Shown here: piece after piece, positions 40,601-50,400 of the stretch
Numbering within the stretch: the first letter of the stretch is position 1
How the letters are laid out: the number at the start of each line of letters is the position of its first letter
Assembly (NCBI GenBank): GCA_027886175.1
Contig: JAJNNQ010000137.1
Location: forward strand, 5,832,001-5,896,000
Source of the DNA: Phylloscopus collybita
Taxonomy: Eukaryota; Chordata; Aves; Passeriformes; Phylloscopidae
Direction of reading: 5' to 3'
DNA length: 64,000 bases
The notes under the pieces: generated by a model
What the model was told of the DNA's origin: nothing
The model's database searches: none
Seen by the model: only the letters and a program-made list of their open reading frames with translations
Made by a program: the position numbers and the translations under genes

Positions 40601-42615
40601 CTTACAGTCTGACATGGTCCAGGCACTGCTCTCACTATATGAGATGAGCACAGAAGTTCTAAAGCAAAGATCTGCTCTGGAACATTTCAGCTGAAATTAA
40701 AAAATGAGGTCTAGAGATGGCAAACCCAGGAATGATCTGGGTGGGCAAGGACAGGATCACAAGTATTTTCAATCTATTGCTCATGAACAAGTTGATACAA
40801 AGCTTTGCTTAGGTGCACAGGAAGCTAAAGAGGTTATCACAGAGGTCAGCTTTGAAAACAGTTTAATATTTCCTCACCAGTGTGTTACTTTGCTAGTGAT
40901 ACTACCCAAGGAACAGGAAAATCAGGGACCTGCTGCTCTGTAATCATATACATGTGTTCACAAAGGACATGGGAATGCCCATGCCCACTTTGAAAACAAG
41001 CACTGGGAAGCAAACAAATCCCTTACCCGGTTGTCCTCTTGAATCTCCCAGTCACTGGAGAAGCTCAGCACGTGCTGTGCCTGTGAGCAGTTTGAAAACT
41101 GGAAAAGGCTGGCAAACATCCTTCTGTTCTCCTGGGTGTCAGGGAAAATCGCCTCCTGGAAGTTGACTCCATGTGGCAGGAGGATGTAGTTCTCATCCAT
41201 GCTGGAACACAGATTGCAAGGACAGCCCACTGTGAGAATGAGCAGCACTCTCTCTCCTGCAGAAGTCACCTGTCACACTTCAGCCTGGCTCAACAAAAAG
41301 TCACACAGACTTTTAGCCAGCAAGTGGCTCTCAGCTCTCCTGGCATGTAAGTCACCAAAATGACAATTTCCACCCCAAGGACTGCATCAGGCAGCAGCAA
41401 TAAGGACCAAACAGGCTCCTTCCACCCTGCAGACAAATGTGAAACCCCATGAAAGAGGCAAATCTGTATTTTGGGCCAAAGTTTCTAATGAATTTGCATC
41501 ACTTTGCCCTTGAGCTCAGAGTTTAAGTACTCTTCCAAGCAGTCAATAAATAACTTGTGTCAATAAAATGTGTTTAAAGATGTTGCTGCAGACTAAGCCC
41601 TAGACAGCATCGAAATGAGTTTTATTACTTACCCAGTGTAAGAATATACCGAGTATATCAAAACAAGCCACTGAGCAGTATTTTGCAAATGCTCTTTAAT
41701 TGAAAGGTCACAGTGATGGCTCTGTTCCCACATTGTGGTTTATTTTCTTATTCTTTCGATGAGCCCAAAGTCAGGGTTTGGCCGGAACTCGGGAGAGCCG
41801 ATGGAAAGCTATCGGGTGAGTATTTGGGGATGGGTTTTAAACCCCCGTGCCAAACTTCGGCAAACAGGCGCTGGCCTCTCTCCAGCTCTGTGACTGTCCC
41901 GCCGTAAAAACAAAAGCAGCGGCACCCACGAGCAACTCAACAGCAGCTCCCTGTGCATGTGCTGGCCGACAGTGCTGGGATACTACGGGAGTTTGGTGTT
42001 CCGGGTTTTTCCTTCCCTATGAAGCTGCGGGTGGAAGCGCAAAGCAGAAGGCGCTGGGCGGAGAGCGGCACGGAGCGAACCCTCCGGGCAGGGGCGGGCG
42101 CGCATCCCCCGCCCGCGGAGATGCCCCGGAGCCGGGATGTGACATCCCAACCCCTCCCCGCACCCCCCCGAGCCCGGGACTCACCGGAGGAAGAAGAAAT
42201 AAGAGTATCCCTGCATGACGGTGTGCGAGTGGCAGGAGAAGTAGCCGAGGCCGGTGAGGTTGAGGCGGGAGCCGGCGGGCACCTCCAGCATGCTGCCCCA
42301 CGCCTGGTCGCACAGCAGCTCGATCTCGGCCGAGTAAAAGAGGTCCTCCGCTCCCTGCTGGGGGCCGCCGGGGGGGCCCCTCTGCCAGGGCAGGTAGTTG
42401 TAGGCGCCGTAGGGGTCGGGGTGCAGCGCCAGCACCCGCGCGTACACGATGATCGCGGCCAGCTCGGCCCGGCAGCCCTCGCTGAGCGGCCGCCACTCGG
42501 CCGGCAGCTGGCAGCCGCCCCCGCCGCCCGCCCGGCCCCCCAGCACCAGCACCAGCCCCAGCACCAGCACCGGCACCGGCACCGGTACCGGCAGCGGCAC
42601 CGGCAGCGGAGGCAT
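9873..42615 (-). CDS. CCDC3: CCDC3, joined CDS of three exons (293 aa)
   Basis: This is coiled-coil domain containing 3 (favine), a secreted glycoprotein known in mammals from adipocytes and vascular endothelium. The coding sequence joins 42615-42185, 41201-41027 and 10148-9873 (431 + 175 + 276 nt = 294 codons with stop). It starts at ATG 42613-42615, with G at -3 and an in-frame TGA 15 codons upstream (42658-42660). Residues 1 to about 34 form a hydrophobic signal peptide, and the mature chain probably begins near Cys35. Cysteines lie at 35, 48, 102, 128, 182 and 205, and sequons at Asn119 (NLT) and Asn181 (NCS). A highly charged coiled coil spans about 208-268. The family signature stretches EWRPLSEGCRAEL, QAWGSMLEVPAGSRLNLTG, PDTQENRRMF and FSSDWEIQED are all present. 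At 293 residues it is longer than the roughly 270-residue mammalian protein, mainly in the signal peptide and a Pro/Gly insert. All junctions are canonical and in phase, so the gene looks intact. Confidence 0.96.
11481..11498. repeat. Poly-T run (18 bp)
   Basis: A simple T homopolymer within CCDC3 intron 2, without a recognisable flanking element. Confidence 0.8.
13475..13535 (-). mobile_element. Short CR1 3'-end remnant
   Basis: The plus strand carries 'acagaatcattgaggtggga' and 'aaagacctccaagatcatcc' followed by 'agtccaatc', the complement of the CR1 3' terminus. Only about 60 bp are recognisable, so this is a heavily 5'-truncated copy. Confidence 0.85.
13602..13638. repeat. Compound (AT)n(AG)n microsatellite
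   Basis: Seven AT units pass directly into about 11 AG/GA units. This is a simple dinucleotide compound repeat in CCDC3 intron 2. Confidence 0.93.
15640..16080. promoter_or_regulatory. Intronic CpG-rich island, possible alternative promoter or enhancer
   Basis: I counted about 21 CpG dinucleotides between 15640 and 15920, far above the surrounding intron, and CpGs continue at lower density to about 16080. Features include CCCCGGCGCTGGGCCGGGGG at the left edge and the palindrome AACGCGTT. A consensus-like splice donor lies on the minus strand at 15998-16003 (GTGAGT) and another on the plus strand at 16055-16060 (GTAAGG). These allow, but do not prove, an alternative CCDC3 first exon or an antisense non-coding transcript. 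No recognisable coding sequence is present. Confidence 0.5.
22100..22169. repeat. 11-bp perfect inverted repeat in intron 2
   Basis: TGTGCAGGAAT (22100-22110) is mirrored by ATTCCTGCACA (22159-22169) with a 48-bp spacer. The right arm includes CATTCCT, which matches the MCAT/TEAD-type binding core. The spacer contains CCATGG and further purine-rich half sites. Whether this is a regulatory element or chance cannot be told from one sequence. Confidence 0.6.
28429..28448. repeat. Poly-T run (20 bp)
   Basis: A T homopolymer in intron 2, followed about 20 bp later by a short G7 run. No mobile element is recognisable around it. Confidence 0.85.
29208..29394. repeat. 187-bp uninterrupted purine tract of GAAAAGA-type repeats
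   Basis: Every base from 29208 to 29394 is A or G. The left half is built of a 7-bp unit (GAAAAGA), the right half of related GAAAAAA-like units with variants. Since CCDC3 is transcribed from the minus strand, its intron 2 RNA carries a 187-nt pyrimidine tract here. Such tracts can form triplex DNA, stall polymerases and bind polypyrimidine-tract proteins (general knowledge). Confidence 0.95.
30274..30317. repeat. Short direct duplication, period 23 bp
   Basis: The 21-bp block at 30274-30294 (begins GTAAAAGGACAAACC, ends CCAAAT) is repeated identically at 30297-30317. Only two copies exist. It is a minor tandem duplication in intron 2. Confidence 0.9.
30977..31028. repeat. Short direct duplication, period 29 bp
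   Basis: The 23-bp block at 30977-30999 (begins AACTCCCAGCC, ends CAGACCTC) recurs identically at 31006-31028 with a 6-bp spacer. This is a second two-copy duplication only 0.7 kb from the first. Confidence 0.9.
39751..39813. repeat. AT-rich tract with interrupted (AT)n
   Basis: Three ACATATATAT-like blocks are separated by short non-repeat spacers within about 60 bp. It is a degenerate AT dinucleotide repeat in intron 2 near exon 2. Confidence 0.85.
41027..41201 (-). CDS. CCDC3: CCDC3 coding exon 2 (residues 144 (part)-202)
   Basis: The minus strand acceptor is tctgtgttccag|C. That single C completes the Arg144 codon split after two bases in exon 1 (phase 2), and ATG-GAT-GAG follows. The donor is AACCGG|GTAAGG, leaving phase 0. 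The exon encodes MDENYILLPHGVNFQEA, then PDTQENRRMF, a second glycosylation sequon (Asn181-Cys-Ser) and FSSDWEIQED. These blocks are strongly conserved in the vertebrate family and form the end of the extracellular domain before the coiled coil. Confidence 0.96.
41202..42184 (-). other. CCDC3: CCDC3 intron 1 (983 bp)
   Basis: Bounded on the minus strand by CG|GTGAGT and ttccag|C. Its 5' part (about 41790-42184) lies within the promoter CpG island and is GC-rich. The 3' part (41202 to about 41790) is ordinary AT-richer sequence with no repeat recognised. No exon is seen inside. Confidence 0.92.
42185..42615 (-). CDS. CCDC3: CCDC3 coding exon 1 (residues 1-144 (part))
   Basis: Starts at ATG (42613-42615) in a GCGATGC context and ends at CTCCG|GTGAGT, leaving two bases of the Arg144 codon. 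It encodes the signal peptide (residues 1 to about 34) and then the conserved mature N terminus CQLPAEWRPLSEGC. A variable Pro/Gly/Gln-rich loop follows (about 79-91: RGPPGGPQQGAED), then LFYSAEIELLCDQAWGSM, the Asn119 sequon and GYFSCHSHTV. The signal peptide alternates Val-Pro and Val-Leu and is encoded by a hexanucleotide repeat. An in-frame TGA 15 codons upstream makes this the only likely start. Confidence 0.96.
42535..42606 (-). repeat. CCDC3: Hexanucleotide-type repeat encoding the CCDC3 signal peptide
   Basis: On the plus strand, blocks of CAGCACC pass into CGGCACC units. In the coding direction these read GGTGCC/GGTGCT repeats that yield alternating Val-Pro and Val-Leu residues (about 4-27). 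A coding minisatellite in this position can gain or lose two-residue units without breaking the frame. Confidence 0.85.
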
Positions 42616-42647
42616 CGCGGGCGGCTCCGGGCCGGGCGGGCGGCTCC

Positions 42648-42678
42648 GGGCCGGGGCTCAGCGGGGTGGGAGCGGGGG
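42648..42678 (+). promoter_or_regulatory. G-quadruplex-type motif in the CCDC3 promoter
   Basis: Five runs of three to five G (starting at 42648, 42653, 42663, 42668 and 42674) are separated by short loops. This satisfies the usual four-run G4 pattern. The G-rich strand is the template strand for CCDC3, just upstream of the start codon. Structure formation is a prediction only. Confidence 0.6.
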
Positions 42679-42759
42679 CAGGACGGCCCGGAGGCGCTGC
42701 GGGCTGCCCCGGGCGCTGCGGCTGGGCGAGAGCGCAGGGAGGCAGCGAGGCGGAGATGA

Positions 42760-43150
42760 GAAGGGGTGCGGGTGCGAAGGGGCGGGAGGGAGGAGTGGAG
42801 GGCGCCAGGGGCAGATGCCCAGAGGGCTGAGAGCCGAGCAGGCAGGAGTGCGAAGGGGCGAAGATGCAGAGGGTCGAGGGGCAGGGGGTGTACGGGGACA
42901 GAGCTGCGAGGAGCAGAGTTGCACAGGGGAGGGATGGGAAAGAGCAGAGATGCGAAAGGGGCAGAGAGGCAAAGGGGAGGGATGTGAGTGAGAGAGGTGC
43001 AAAGGGGGAGGTGAAAAGGGAGGGATACAAAGGGGAGGGATGCAAAGGCAGAGTTGCAAAGAGGAGGAATGCAAAGGGAAGAGGTGGACAGGACGGAGAC
43101 TGCAAAGAGGGAAGATGTAGAAAAGCAGAGATGGGAAAGGCGGGCACACT
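42760..43150. repeat. Degenerate polypurine minisatellite upstream of CCDC3
   Basis: Recurring variants of GGGGAGGGATGCAAAGG (about 15-20 bp each, with many changes) run from about 42760 to 43150. The plus strand is strongly purine-biased, although C and T interruptions remain. On the CCDC3 sense strand the units read CCTTTGCATCCCTCC. That contains CCTCCC boxes (Sp/KLF-like) and octamer-like TTTGCAT, so the array could act as a proximal regulatory cluster. Long open frames across it on both strands are a by-product of composition. Confidence 0.7.
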
Positions 43151-43765
43151 CCGGGGTGAGGGCAGCTGCTGCCAGACACTCCCTGGACCCGGGGTGGGCA
43201 CTTGGTTTTGCACCCACGGCTTTGGAAGATGAAGGTGCAGCTCGTAGGGCTTTGGAAGTGCAAGGGTCCCAGTGGAGCAAGAGGCTTTGCACAGCTCCCC
43301 TAGGAAAGAAAACCCTGGGAAACCTAAGATGTGTTTGTGTAGAAACTTGTAACTCTAATCATCCACTTCTCCCACTTCAAATGAGGCTGGAGAAAAACTT
43401 GCAAGTGTAGGAGACCAGCTCTTCCTAGTAGCCTGCAATCATTTTCCAAAATACATGTGGTGAACAAGGTAAAAGTAAAAACCCTGGTCTCAATATACTT
43501 TGACTTCCCACTGCTTCATCCTAGAACAGTGTGATGATGCAGCTTAGGGCTTCTCCAGCTTTTTGGCGGACAGTTTAGAGACTGACCCTCTCCCCACGTA
43601 CAAACTGCTGTTGAGCTTCTCCCAAAGATTCCTGGGGGCCTTGCACCACTCACAGACTCCAACAGCCTCTTTCTATTTCAGTATTCTCCTTTTCCCACAT
43701 CTGATCTCACTTGGAATAGCAGTCAAGAATGGGCATGGGACGCTTAAAATCTTTTGGAGTTGTGC

Positions 43766-43797
43766 TTTTTTGTTTTGTTTTGTTTTGTTTTTTTGTT
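43766..43797. repeat. (TTTTG)n simple repeat
   Basis: Four TTTTG-type units flanked by longer T-runs. This is a short microsatellite upstream of CCDC3. Confidence 0.9.
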
Positions 43798-46700
43798 GGT
43801 ACAAATATCATGGAGAGACAGTCACAGTTAAATCTCTCCCTGGCTGTAAAGGTTACTCAAAGTCCAGCAGCATGTCCTGACTGGTTCCTTTAATCTTACC
43901 CTCCATCTGTCTCCATCTGTCTCTCCAGTCCTCTACAAGGAGCTCTTGGAAGCAGAAAGTGCCTCTTTGTTCCATGTTCATGCTGCACCTAGTATAGGAG
44001 GGTCCTTGTGCAGAACTGGGGTTTGAAATGTGCAAAATAATGAACCATCAATTGGATAATGCTGAGTCAAGTTCATAATAGTGAGACAAAATATCTTCAG
44101 TGACAAGTGTCTTCCTCTGGAATAGTTTCATCAGTCTCATCTGTGTGCTGAAGAGTTTAACAAAGTAGTATTCATATTTCATGGTGGCAAGATGCTACAA
44201 TACATTTCATCATAGCTTTATGGATGAACAGCAAGGTTGATTCTTGCTAAAAGAGAAGAAGATTTTGATTTTTTTTTTACCCTAAAAAATCTTCAGAATG
44301 ACAAGAGTTTTTCTAAATTTTTCCCTGTTTCTTGAAGATCAACAAATTGCTTCCAGCTTTCAGGAAAAAAAGTTTGAAAGACAATTTTAATTTTTTTTGA
44401 GAAAATACCCTCAAGAGATCCCAAAATATTAACCAGCTCAGTATTTCTTTAATGTTAACTATTAGGAAAAACTGCTTTTTGTGTTGGAACCTGAAAGGAC
44501 AAAGCTGTAGTAGAGAAGGTTTCAGAGCCTCTTTCAGTTGGTTTTAGATAAATGAATAAAAAATAAAGAGTAAAACAAAGAATTGAGGCTGATGTTGACT
44601 TCAGATAAAGCTGAGGCAGTTCTGGAGGCATTTTGTGCAACCCAGTGTAAATGGAGGCTTTGATACAAACCTCAGGTTTCTATTGAGAAATGGTATCTTG
44701 AGATACTGGCAAAGAATAAAGAGAGAAATGGTGGGAGAGATGTTCAGCCCATCCAAGGTGGGCTCTCCATGCTTGTCCATGTCTTTTCAAGTGGTATGAC
44801 TGGTGTCAGAGCTGAGCCTGGCAGCTTCACCTGCTCAAATCTTGTGTTCAGTGTGGGCAGCAACATGTGAGTGTTTCATTACTTCAGTGCCAATACTCTG
44901 GAGGCAGAGCCCCAAGAAGCCAAAGAGATGTTTGTAACCATAGGCTGGCTGGTTTTGTCCTGGGAATAAAAATCTCAGCTTGTGTGAAATGTAGTTGCTA
45001 TTTCCTCTATGTATACATAAAAGTTTGATATCTTCTGGGTAGAAAAGCCTCACATTTAACCGTCATCTCTGTCTATTGTGTGTTGCAAGTAAATAATGGT
45101 CAACTGTCCTCAAGCCACTTTGGAAATATCTGATCTAAGCTGGGATCTGTTCTGCTGTTCCTCACATTTCATTTAGCCACCACATAACATAACATAATTT
45201 AGCTGGGAGGGAGGACAGGGTGAGAAAGGACAGGCAGCTCACAAGCAGATTATGGAAGTCTTTCCTTAATGCTACTATTAATAACCTAAACTGCTTATAT
45301 TTGACCAGAGTGTTAGAATCAGTGAGCCAGCTCAGAAAACACAACAGCATTTGTTGGCATACTTTGATGCTGGCTGATGATCTCCAAATTGCTTTTTGGT
45401 GGTGATTACCAGAGTGTGGATGGAAATAATTAATGTTCTGTGGAATGTCTCTGTCATGTCAGCATTTTGAGCATGTAGCAGGCATCCATGGAGCTGACCT
45501 CAGAGTTGAAAGAGCTGAAAGGGGGTCTTAGCCATAACTCTGGAGCAGACACAGTAGGTGTGCAAGTCTAGACATAAAAATACCTCTCACTTGGAAGTGC
45601 CTGATTTCCTTGGTGTCTTCCATTCATGGTTGCTGGTGCTGTGGCCACTGTCACTGTAAGGACATGAAGTGACTCATCTTCTCCCGTGCCCTTGGTGATA
45701 TGTCCACAGCTGAGACCACTCCCTGTCAGGAGTCCCTCTGGAGATTTAGCAGTGTGTAACCTTTCCTTCCCACACCAACAAGCTGGTCCCTTTGCTGTTT
45801 CAGTTCATTAGCAGCTCTCAGATGGGTATTTTGGTAAAGAGTTCAAACCACCTACATTCAGTGATTAATGTGATTTTGTTCTTAAATTTCTCTCCACAGA
45901 AGCATCATCAATTTTCTTCTCTCTTCCTTCTTTTCTGAGGTAGTGAAAAGTAACAGGAGCATCTGAATCTGTTCTAGGAGTCCTTTCTCTTCCAGCTCTA
46001 GATAATGAGGAATTAGTGACATGAAGTAAGGATTTAAAGCCCTCCCTGGAGACTTCATCCTTCAGATCTGTGTTTGCTGTTTCTCTGCAGGGATCCACCG
46101 GCTGATCTGAGACATTCTTCAGTGCAGTGTGAATACTTTGGTACTGTGAACTCAGTGTGGGTCTGACAAGTGCTGTAGCCAAAATCAGCTAATCAGAGGA
46201 GCACCAATAGAGCCAATTACTGCTCAGGCTGCACTTTCAGCCACCCATGCATGTGCCACAGTTATTCATTCACTTCCTCTGCTTAGATAGTCTTGTAGAC
46301 TTTGAGACAGGCTCATGATTTTCCCAGGCAGGAGCTGTTCCCTTTTTTTCCACACATTTTTACAGATATTTAAATCAAAGGTTTCTCTCCCTGGGCTATG
46401 TAATTTTCTTTGCTGTTTCTGTGGCAATGTGGGTGATTGAAACCTTTTAACAAAACATTGTTCTGCTCTGTCTCTCTTTGCCTCTAAAGTATTGACTGAG
46501 TTGTGCATTAATCCAGGTATCAAACAGGAGAGCACTGTGCTCAGTCTGGCTGCCTTTCTGATGGGTGTAGGTGATGTGAAACCTCTGCCCAGCTGTCTTT
46601 TATTTGTATATCTGCAGTGATTCCTTTGTAGTCCAGGGTACAAGATATCAAACCCAGATTTTTTCCCCCCGCCCACCGCTTTTTAAACTGGGTGACCTAC

Positions 46701-46866
46701 AAAGATGAGTATTTGGCTGTGCTAGTGTCCCCACAGGAAGAGATGTTTTTGTTAGCTTCTTCTATCTATGCTTCTCTAATTTGAGTAATTCTTCCCATAG
46801 TTTAACATTTGGTCCATTGTATTTAACTATTTTTGTACCAATACTGGGCTGGCTGATTGCTATTAT

Positions 46867-46880
46867 AAAAAAAAAAAAAA
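46867..46880. repeat. Poly-A run (14 bp)
   Basis: A short A homopolymer about 290 bp before the CR1 fragment at 47166. It does not look like the tail of that element, which runs in the opposite direction and does not end in poly(A). Confidence 0.75.
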
Positions 46881-47165
46881 TCACATTCCCTGGCCATAGT
46901 TCTTCATGTTTTTTTTCTTTTGAAGAGTAATCATGACCATGGACCTGTCTTTGGGGATCAGCTGGGAATACACTGTTGTCTCAAAGAGTTTGGGAAGATT
47001 TATTTTATGCACAGCAGTAAAAAGATTTTCTGTAATATCAATTAGAATCCAAATGGAAAAGTGAGTAGAAGGATTAGGTAGTTGGTATATATGGAGATCT
47101 TTGGCTATACCTCCACTGTATCTTTCTTGTCCCCTTTGGCCCTACCCTTTCTCCTGTCCATCTTC

Positions 47166-47435
47166 ACAGAATTATAGAATGGGTTGAGTTGGAAGGGACC
47201 CTAAAAATTCCCTAGTTCCAACCCCCCTGTCACGGGCAGGGACACCTTACACTAGACCAGGCTGCTCAAAGTCCCATCCAACCTGACGTTGAACACTCCC
47301 AGGGCTGGGGCATCCACAACTTCTCTGAGCAACCTGTTGCAGTGCCTTGTCACCTCAGTTTCTTTCTAATATCGAATACAAACCCTACTCTCAGTTTGAA
47401 ACCAATCTCCTTTCTCCATTCTGCTCTCATTATGG
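47166..47435 (-). mobile_element. CR1 LINE 3' fragment, about 270 bp
   Basis: The low-coordinate end shows the complement of the CR1 terminus ('attatagaatgggttgagtt', then 'ggaagggacc'). It is followed by 'ccaacccccctgtcacgggc', 'cactagaccaggctgctcaa', 'cccatccaacctga' and 'acttctctgagcaacctgtt', then a diverged end near 47430. It is well preserved but 5'-truncated. Confidence 0.93.
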
Positions 47436-50400
47436 TCACTGAATCTTGCTCTCCTTTCCCTCTGCCCTGATCTCTGACAAAGCCCACCAATTCAAATGCA
47501 GTTTCCTTTGGATCTGGACCTCTGTCCTGTTAGCTGTGTTCTGCTACTGAAACTCCCATCTTAGCCTGGCTCCCTGACATCTGAGGACATTTGGTTCTCA
47601 TCTCAGACCCACCATGTCTGAAGGGGAACTGTTTTTCTCTTATCCATCACTTGGACCTACAATGTGGATGACATCCTCACTTTAGACTTCCCTCTCTATT
47701 CTCAAGGTTGTGTTGACACTTTCACTCTCCCAGACATTCTCCCTTTCCTGCCATTCACACAACAAAGATGCTTTTTTGTCTCTTGCCTGGAGTCCTGCAG
47801 CATCTTCTCCTGAGCAGACCCAACCTTGGCCCACCACTGCCTATCCAACTTATTACCACACCCAGTCCTTTTCCAGGTCATCACGACTGAGCATGTTTAG
47901 CTCCCGCCTTTTCCCTGGCTTCCCCTGGCTACCTGCCTCCTCCACCCTCTGCTTACAGCAGAGCTCTGAGGCGAGGCCTTCCTCGGCTCCGCATTTCTGC
48001 AGCATCTGGTTCCTGAGCCGTGACTGCAGGTCCAAGAACAAGAATAGCAACAACATGCAAGCTGATTCCAGCCCAAGTCAGCAGAGGCCAGAAGTTTCTG
48101 TGCTCATAAGTCTGTTCATAAATCAGTGTGAAATGTGCTGTCTGAAGGCAGCTCCCAGTGGACACACATCCGCGTAACACATACCACTGACACAACCGGC
48201 GATGGGAAAGATATCCAAACAGAGCAATCCCACAGCTGGGGAGAAAGGAATAAAGATGTGCAATTCCCCTGTCCCTGGGGTGAACCCTGGCTCAGGTAAA
48301 TGCACTTTTTGGGCATCTGAGGTTTTAAAGGCAGGGGGACTGTTAGGAAAGTCTAATCTGTCCACACTGATGATGTCACTCACAGTCGCCTGTGTCATGA
48401 TCATTATTGAATTCAGAAGAAGAAAGGGGAAGACACAATTCTCACTTTAAAATCTCAGATGGTAGAGAAGATAGGTCATCCCTTGGTCAGTTGTTCCAAT
48501 GCTAAATTCTTATGCTTTTTCTCCTTCTGGATGTGTGTGGCTGCAGACTCCATCCATAGGTTCACGCCATGCTGTTGTCTTCTGCATGAAAAACAAAACA
48601 AAACAACCCTCTTATTAGAAATTCTCGCCCAGCTTTGGCATTTATAATCCAATAATCAAGTAATCCCTTGAATAAATCAAATACACTTTCCTTTGCTTGG
48701 TGGCAGGACCACTGGACATTACTGCAGCTTGATTGCCCCAGATTTTTAACATTCTTTTCTTCAGCAGACACTAGAGATGAACTCAGGATCATAAAGCCTG
48801 GTCTCCAAAGAGCCAGGGAGAGAGCAGCACCACCACATCTATTTGGTTTTCTGTTCTTTTATCCAAGAACCACAATTATTCTGCTAGCCAGCATTCCACA
48901 AGTATGGAACAATTTTCATTGGTCATCCCTGAAGAAAAATTGTATTGGCAAAGTGCAACTTGCCCCTCAAGCCAAGCTTCACTTATCAAGTGAAGGCAAT
49001 TCTGGCCTGGTTTTGGGCCAGAGTAATAATAACTCCAGCACCCAGTCACTCACACTGGTTCTCTTCAGCTGCGAGATGACAGAAGAGTGATGAAGAAAAC
49101 GATGCTTACATATCTAAGTCCTAATGTAACAGTCATATTGTAGGACTTTGGCTTCTTGTCTGGAAATAAAAAGATAGAGATGTGAAATGTTTTGTCTTTG
49201 CTCAAGTTTTCTGGATTTATATCTTGTCCCTCTCATGTTTCCTGAGAGTTGAATGTTCTTCAGTTTTTGAATCGCAGCTGGAGGTAACATTTGACACAGT
49301 CTTCTTCTAAAGTGAATTTAGTGCCATAAGTGGTAACAGATTGCTGGGGCTGACTTCTCTCTGTGCCCCCAGCAGAAGAGAAGCAGGACACACCAGAGCT
49401 GTGGAAGGAGTTGCTTTTCAAAAGGGCCAAGTTGCTCCCAAACGAAGCCCACTCTGTCTGTGCAGAGGAGATGTGCACGTTGGTCCAGCAGAGACAGGTC
49501 ATCAGAGACTACAAGTGCCCCTGTACAGCCTTTCTTCCTTCATCACTCAGAAACCAGACCTGCCCTCAGAGGGTCTTGTGTAGTGCCCAAATGGAAATGA
49601 GAATCGTTACTCTCATGCTATTACTGCCTGAACAGCAATGGGCACTTGTGTTCAGGAGGCTGCCCAGCCCCGGCTTGGGATGATCCCACACAGATGAACA
49701 TTTCTTCTTGCAGTTTGGCTGGATAGAACAAAAAGGGGAAAAGGGCATCTTATAATGAGAGACCTTGGCACCATGTATAGTTAATGCAATTGAACTCACT
49801 CTCTGCTCAGTTTTCACGACTGGGTTCTTACTCTGATGAGTTAATTCTCTTTGACGTCCTTTCTATCCCTCCCCTGCTTTCACTGAGTCTAAAATAACCC
49901 AACTGTCCATCTTGCTTATGGAATTACTGAACTTTTAAGAGAACACAAAGTGCTCTCCCACAAGGATTTGGGATTAAACCTCTCTTGTTTATGTTAAACA
50001 TAACATCTTAATTCTTCCACTGCTGGAGGGCAAATGAGTCCACACAACCCCAAAGAAACCTGCTTTCAAGCCCTATAGCAAAGGTCAGTGTGATTTGTTT
50101 CTCATTATAGATGTTCTTTCCAGTAAAGTTGTCTCATGGTATATGACAGTTCTATTACAAAACACCTCTATATAATTTAAAGCATTTTTATTTTTTTTTT
50201 TCCATTATAAACCAATAGATACATAACTTTCAGCACAATTCTCTTCTCTCAAACTGCACTAATCAATGGAGTCCCTGATTTTTTCCTGGGATGAGGTAAG
50301 GAAAACAACTGCTTCCCATCCCATGTCTCATTCAACACCCAAAGAGCTCTGGATTTGGAGTGGGGAATCCCACTGAAGCTGGCATTTCCTTGAACTGGGT

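Larger units (their letters stand above)
10149..41026 (-). other. CCDC3: CCDC3 intron 2 (about 30.9 kb)
   Basis: The intron is bounded on the minus strand by the donor CGG|GTAAGG and the acceptor cccacag|CTG. I recognised no coding exon inside. It holds a T-run at 11481-11498, one small CR1 remnant (about 13475-13535), a TA/GA microsatellite (13602-13638), a CpG-rich island (about 15640-16080), an 11-bp inverted repeat (22100-22169), and a possible old LTR-like stretch (about 24400-25080, uncertain). Further along are a T-run (28429-28448), a 187-bp purine tract (29208-29394), two short direct duplications (30274-30317 and 30977-31028) and an AT-rich tract (39751-39813). The rest is unremarkable single-copy DNA, parts of which (for example 36600-37180) could be regulatory. 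Confidence 0.9.
41790..42780. promoter_or_regulatory. CCDC3: CpG island covering the CCDC3 promoter, exon 1 and early intron 1
   Basis: CpG density rises sharply at about 41.8 kb and falls after about 42.78 kb, with exon 1 in the middle. No TATA box is evident upstream of the start codon. The likely transcription start is somewhere in 42.65-42.80 kb by analogy with CpG-island promoters, but it cannot be placed from sequence. There is no ATG on the minus strand for about 500 bp upstream of the CCDC3 start, so an upstream reading frame is unlikely. Confidence 0.8.

Noticed and set aside
41937..43292. Long open frames on both strands over the CCDC3 exon 1 region (451 and 398 codons minus, 268 codons plus)
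   Set aside because: They arise from GC-rich, stop-poor sequence and the polypurine repeat. They are out of frame with or antisense to the real exon 1 and show low-complexity composition.
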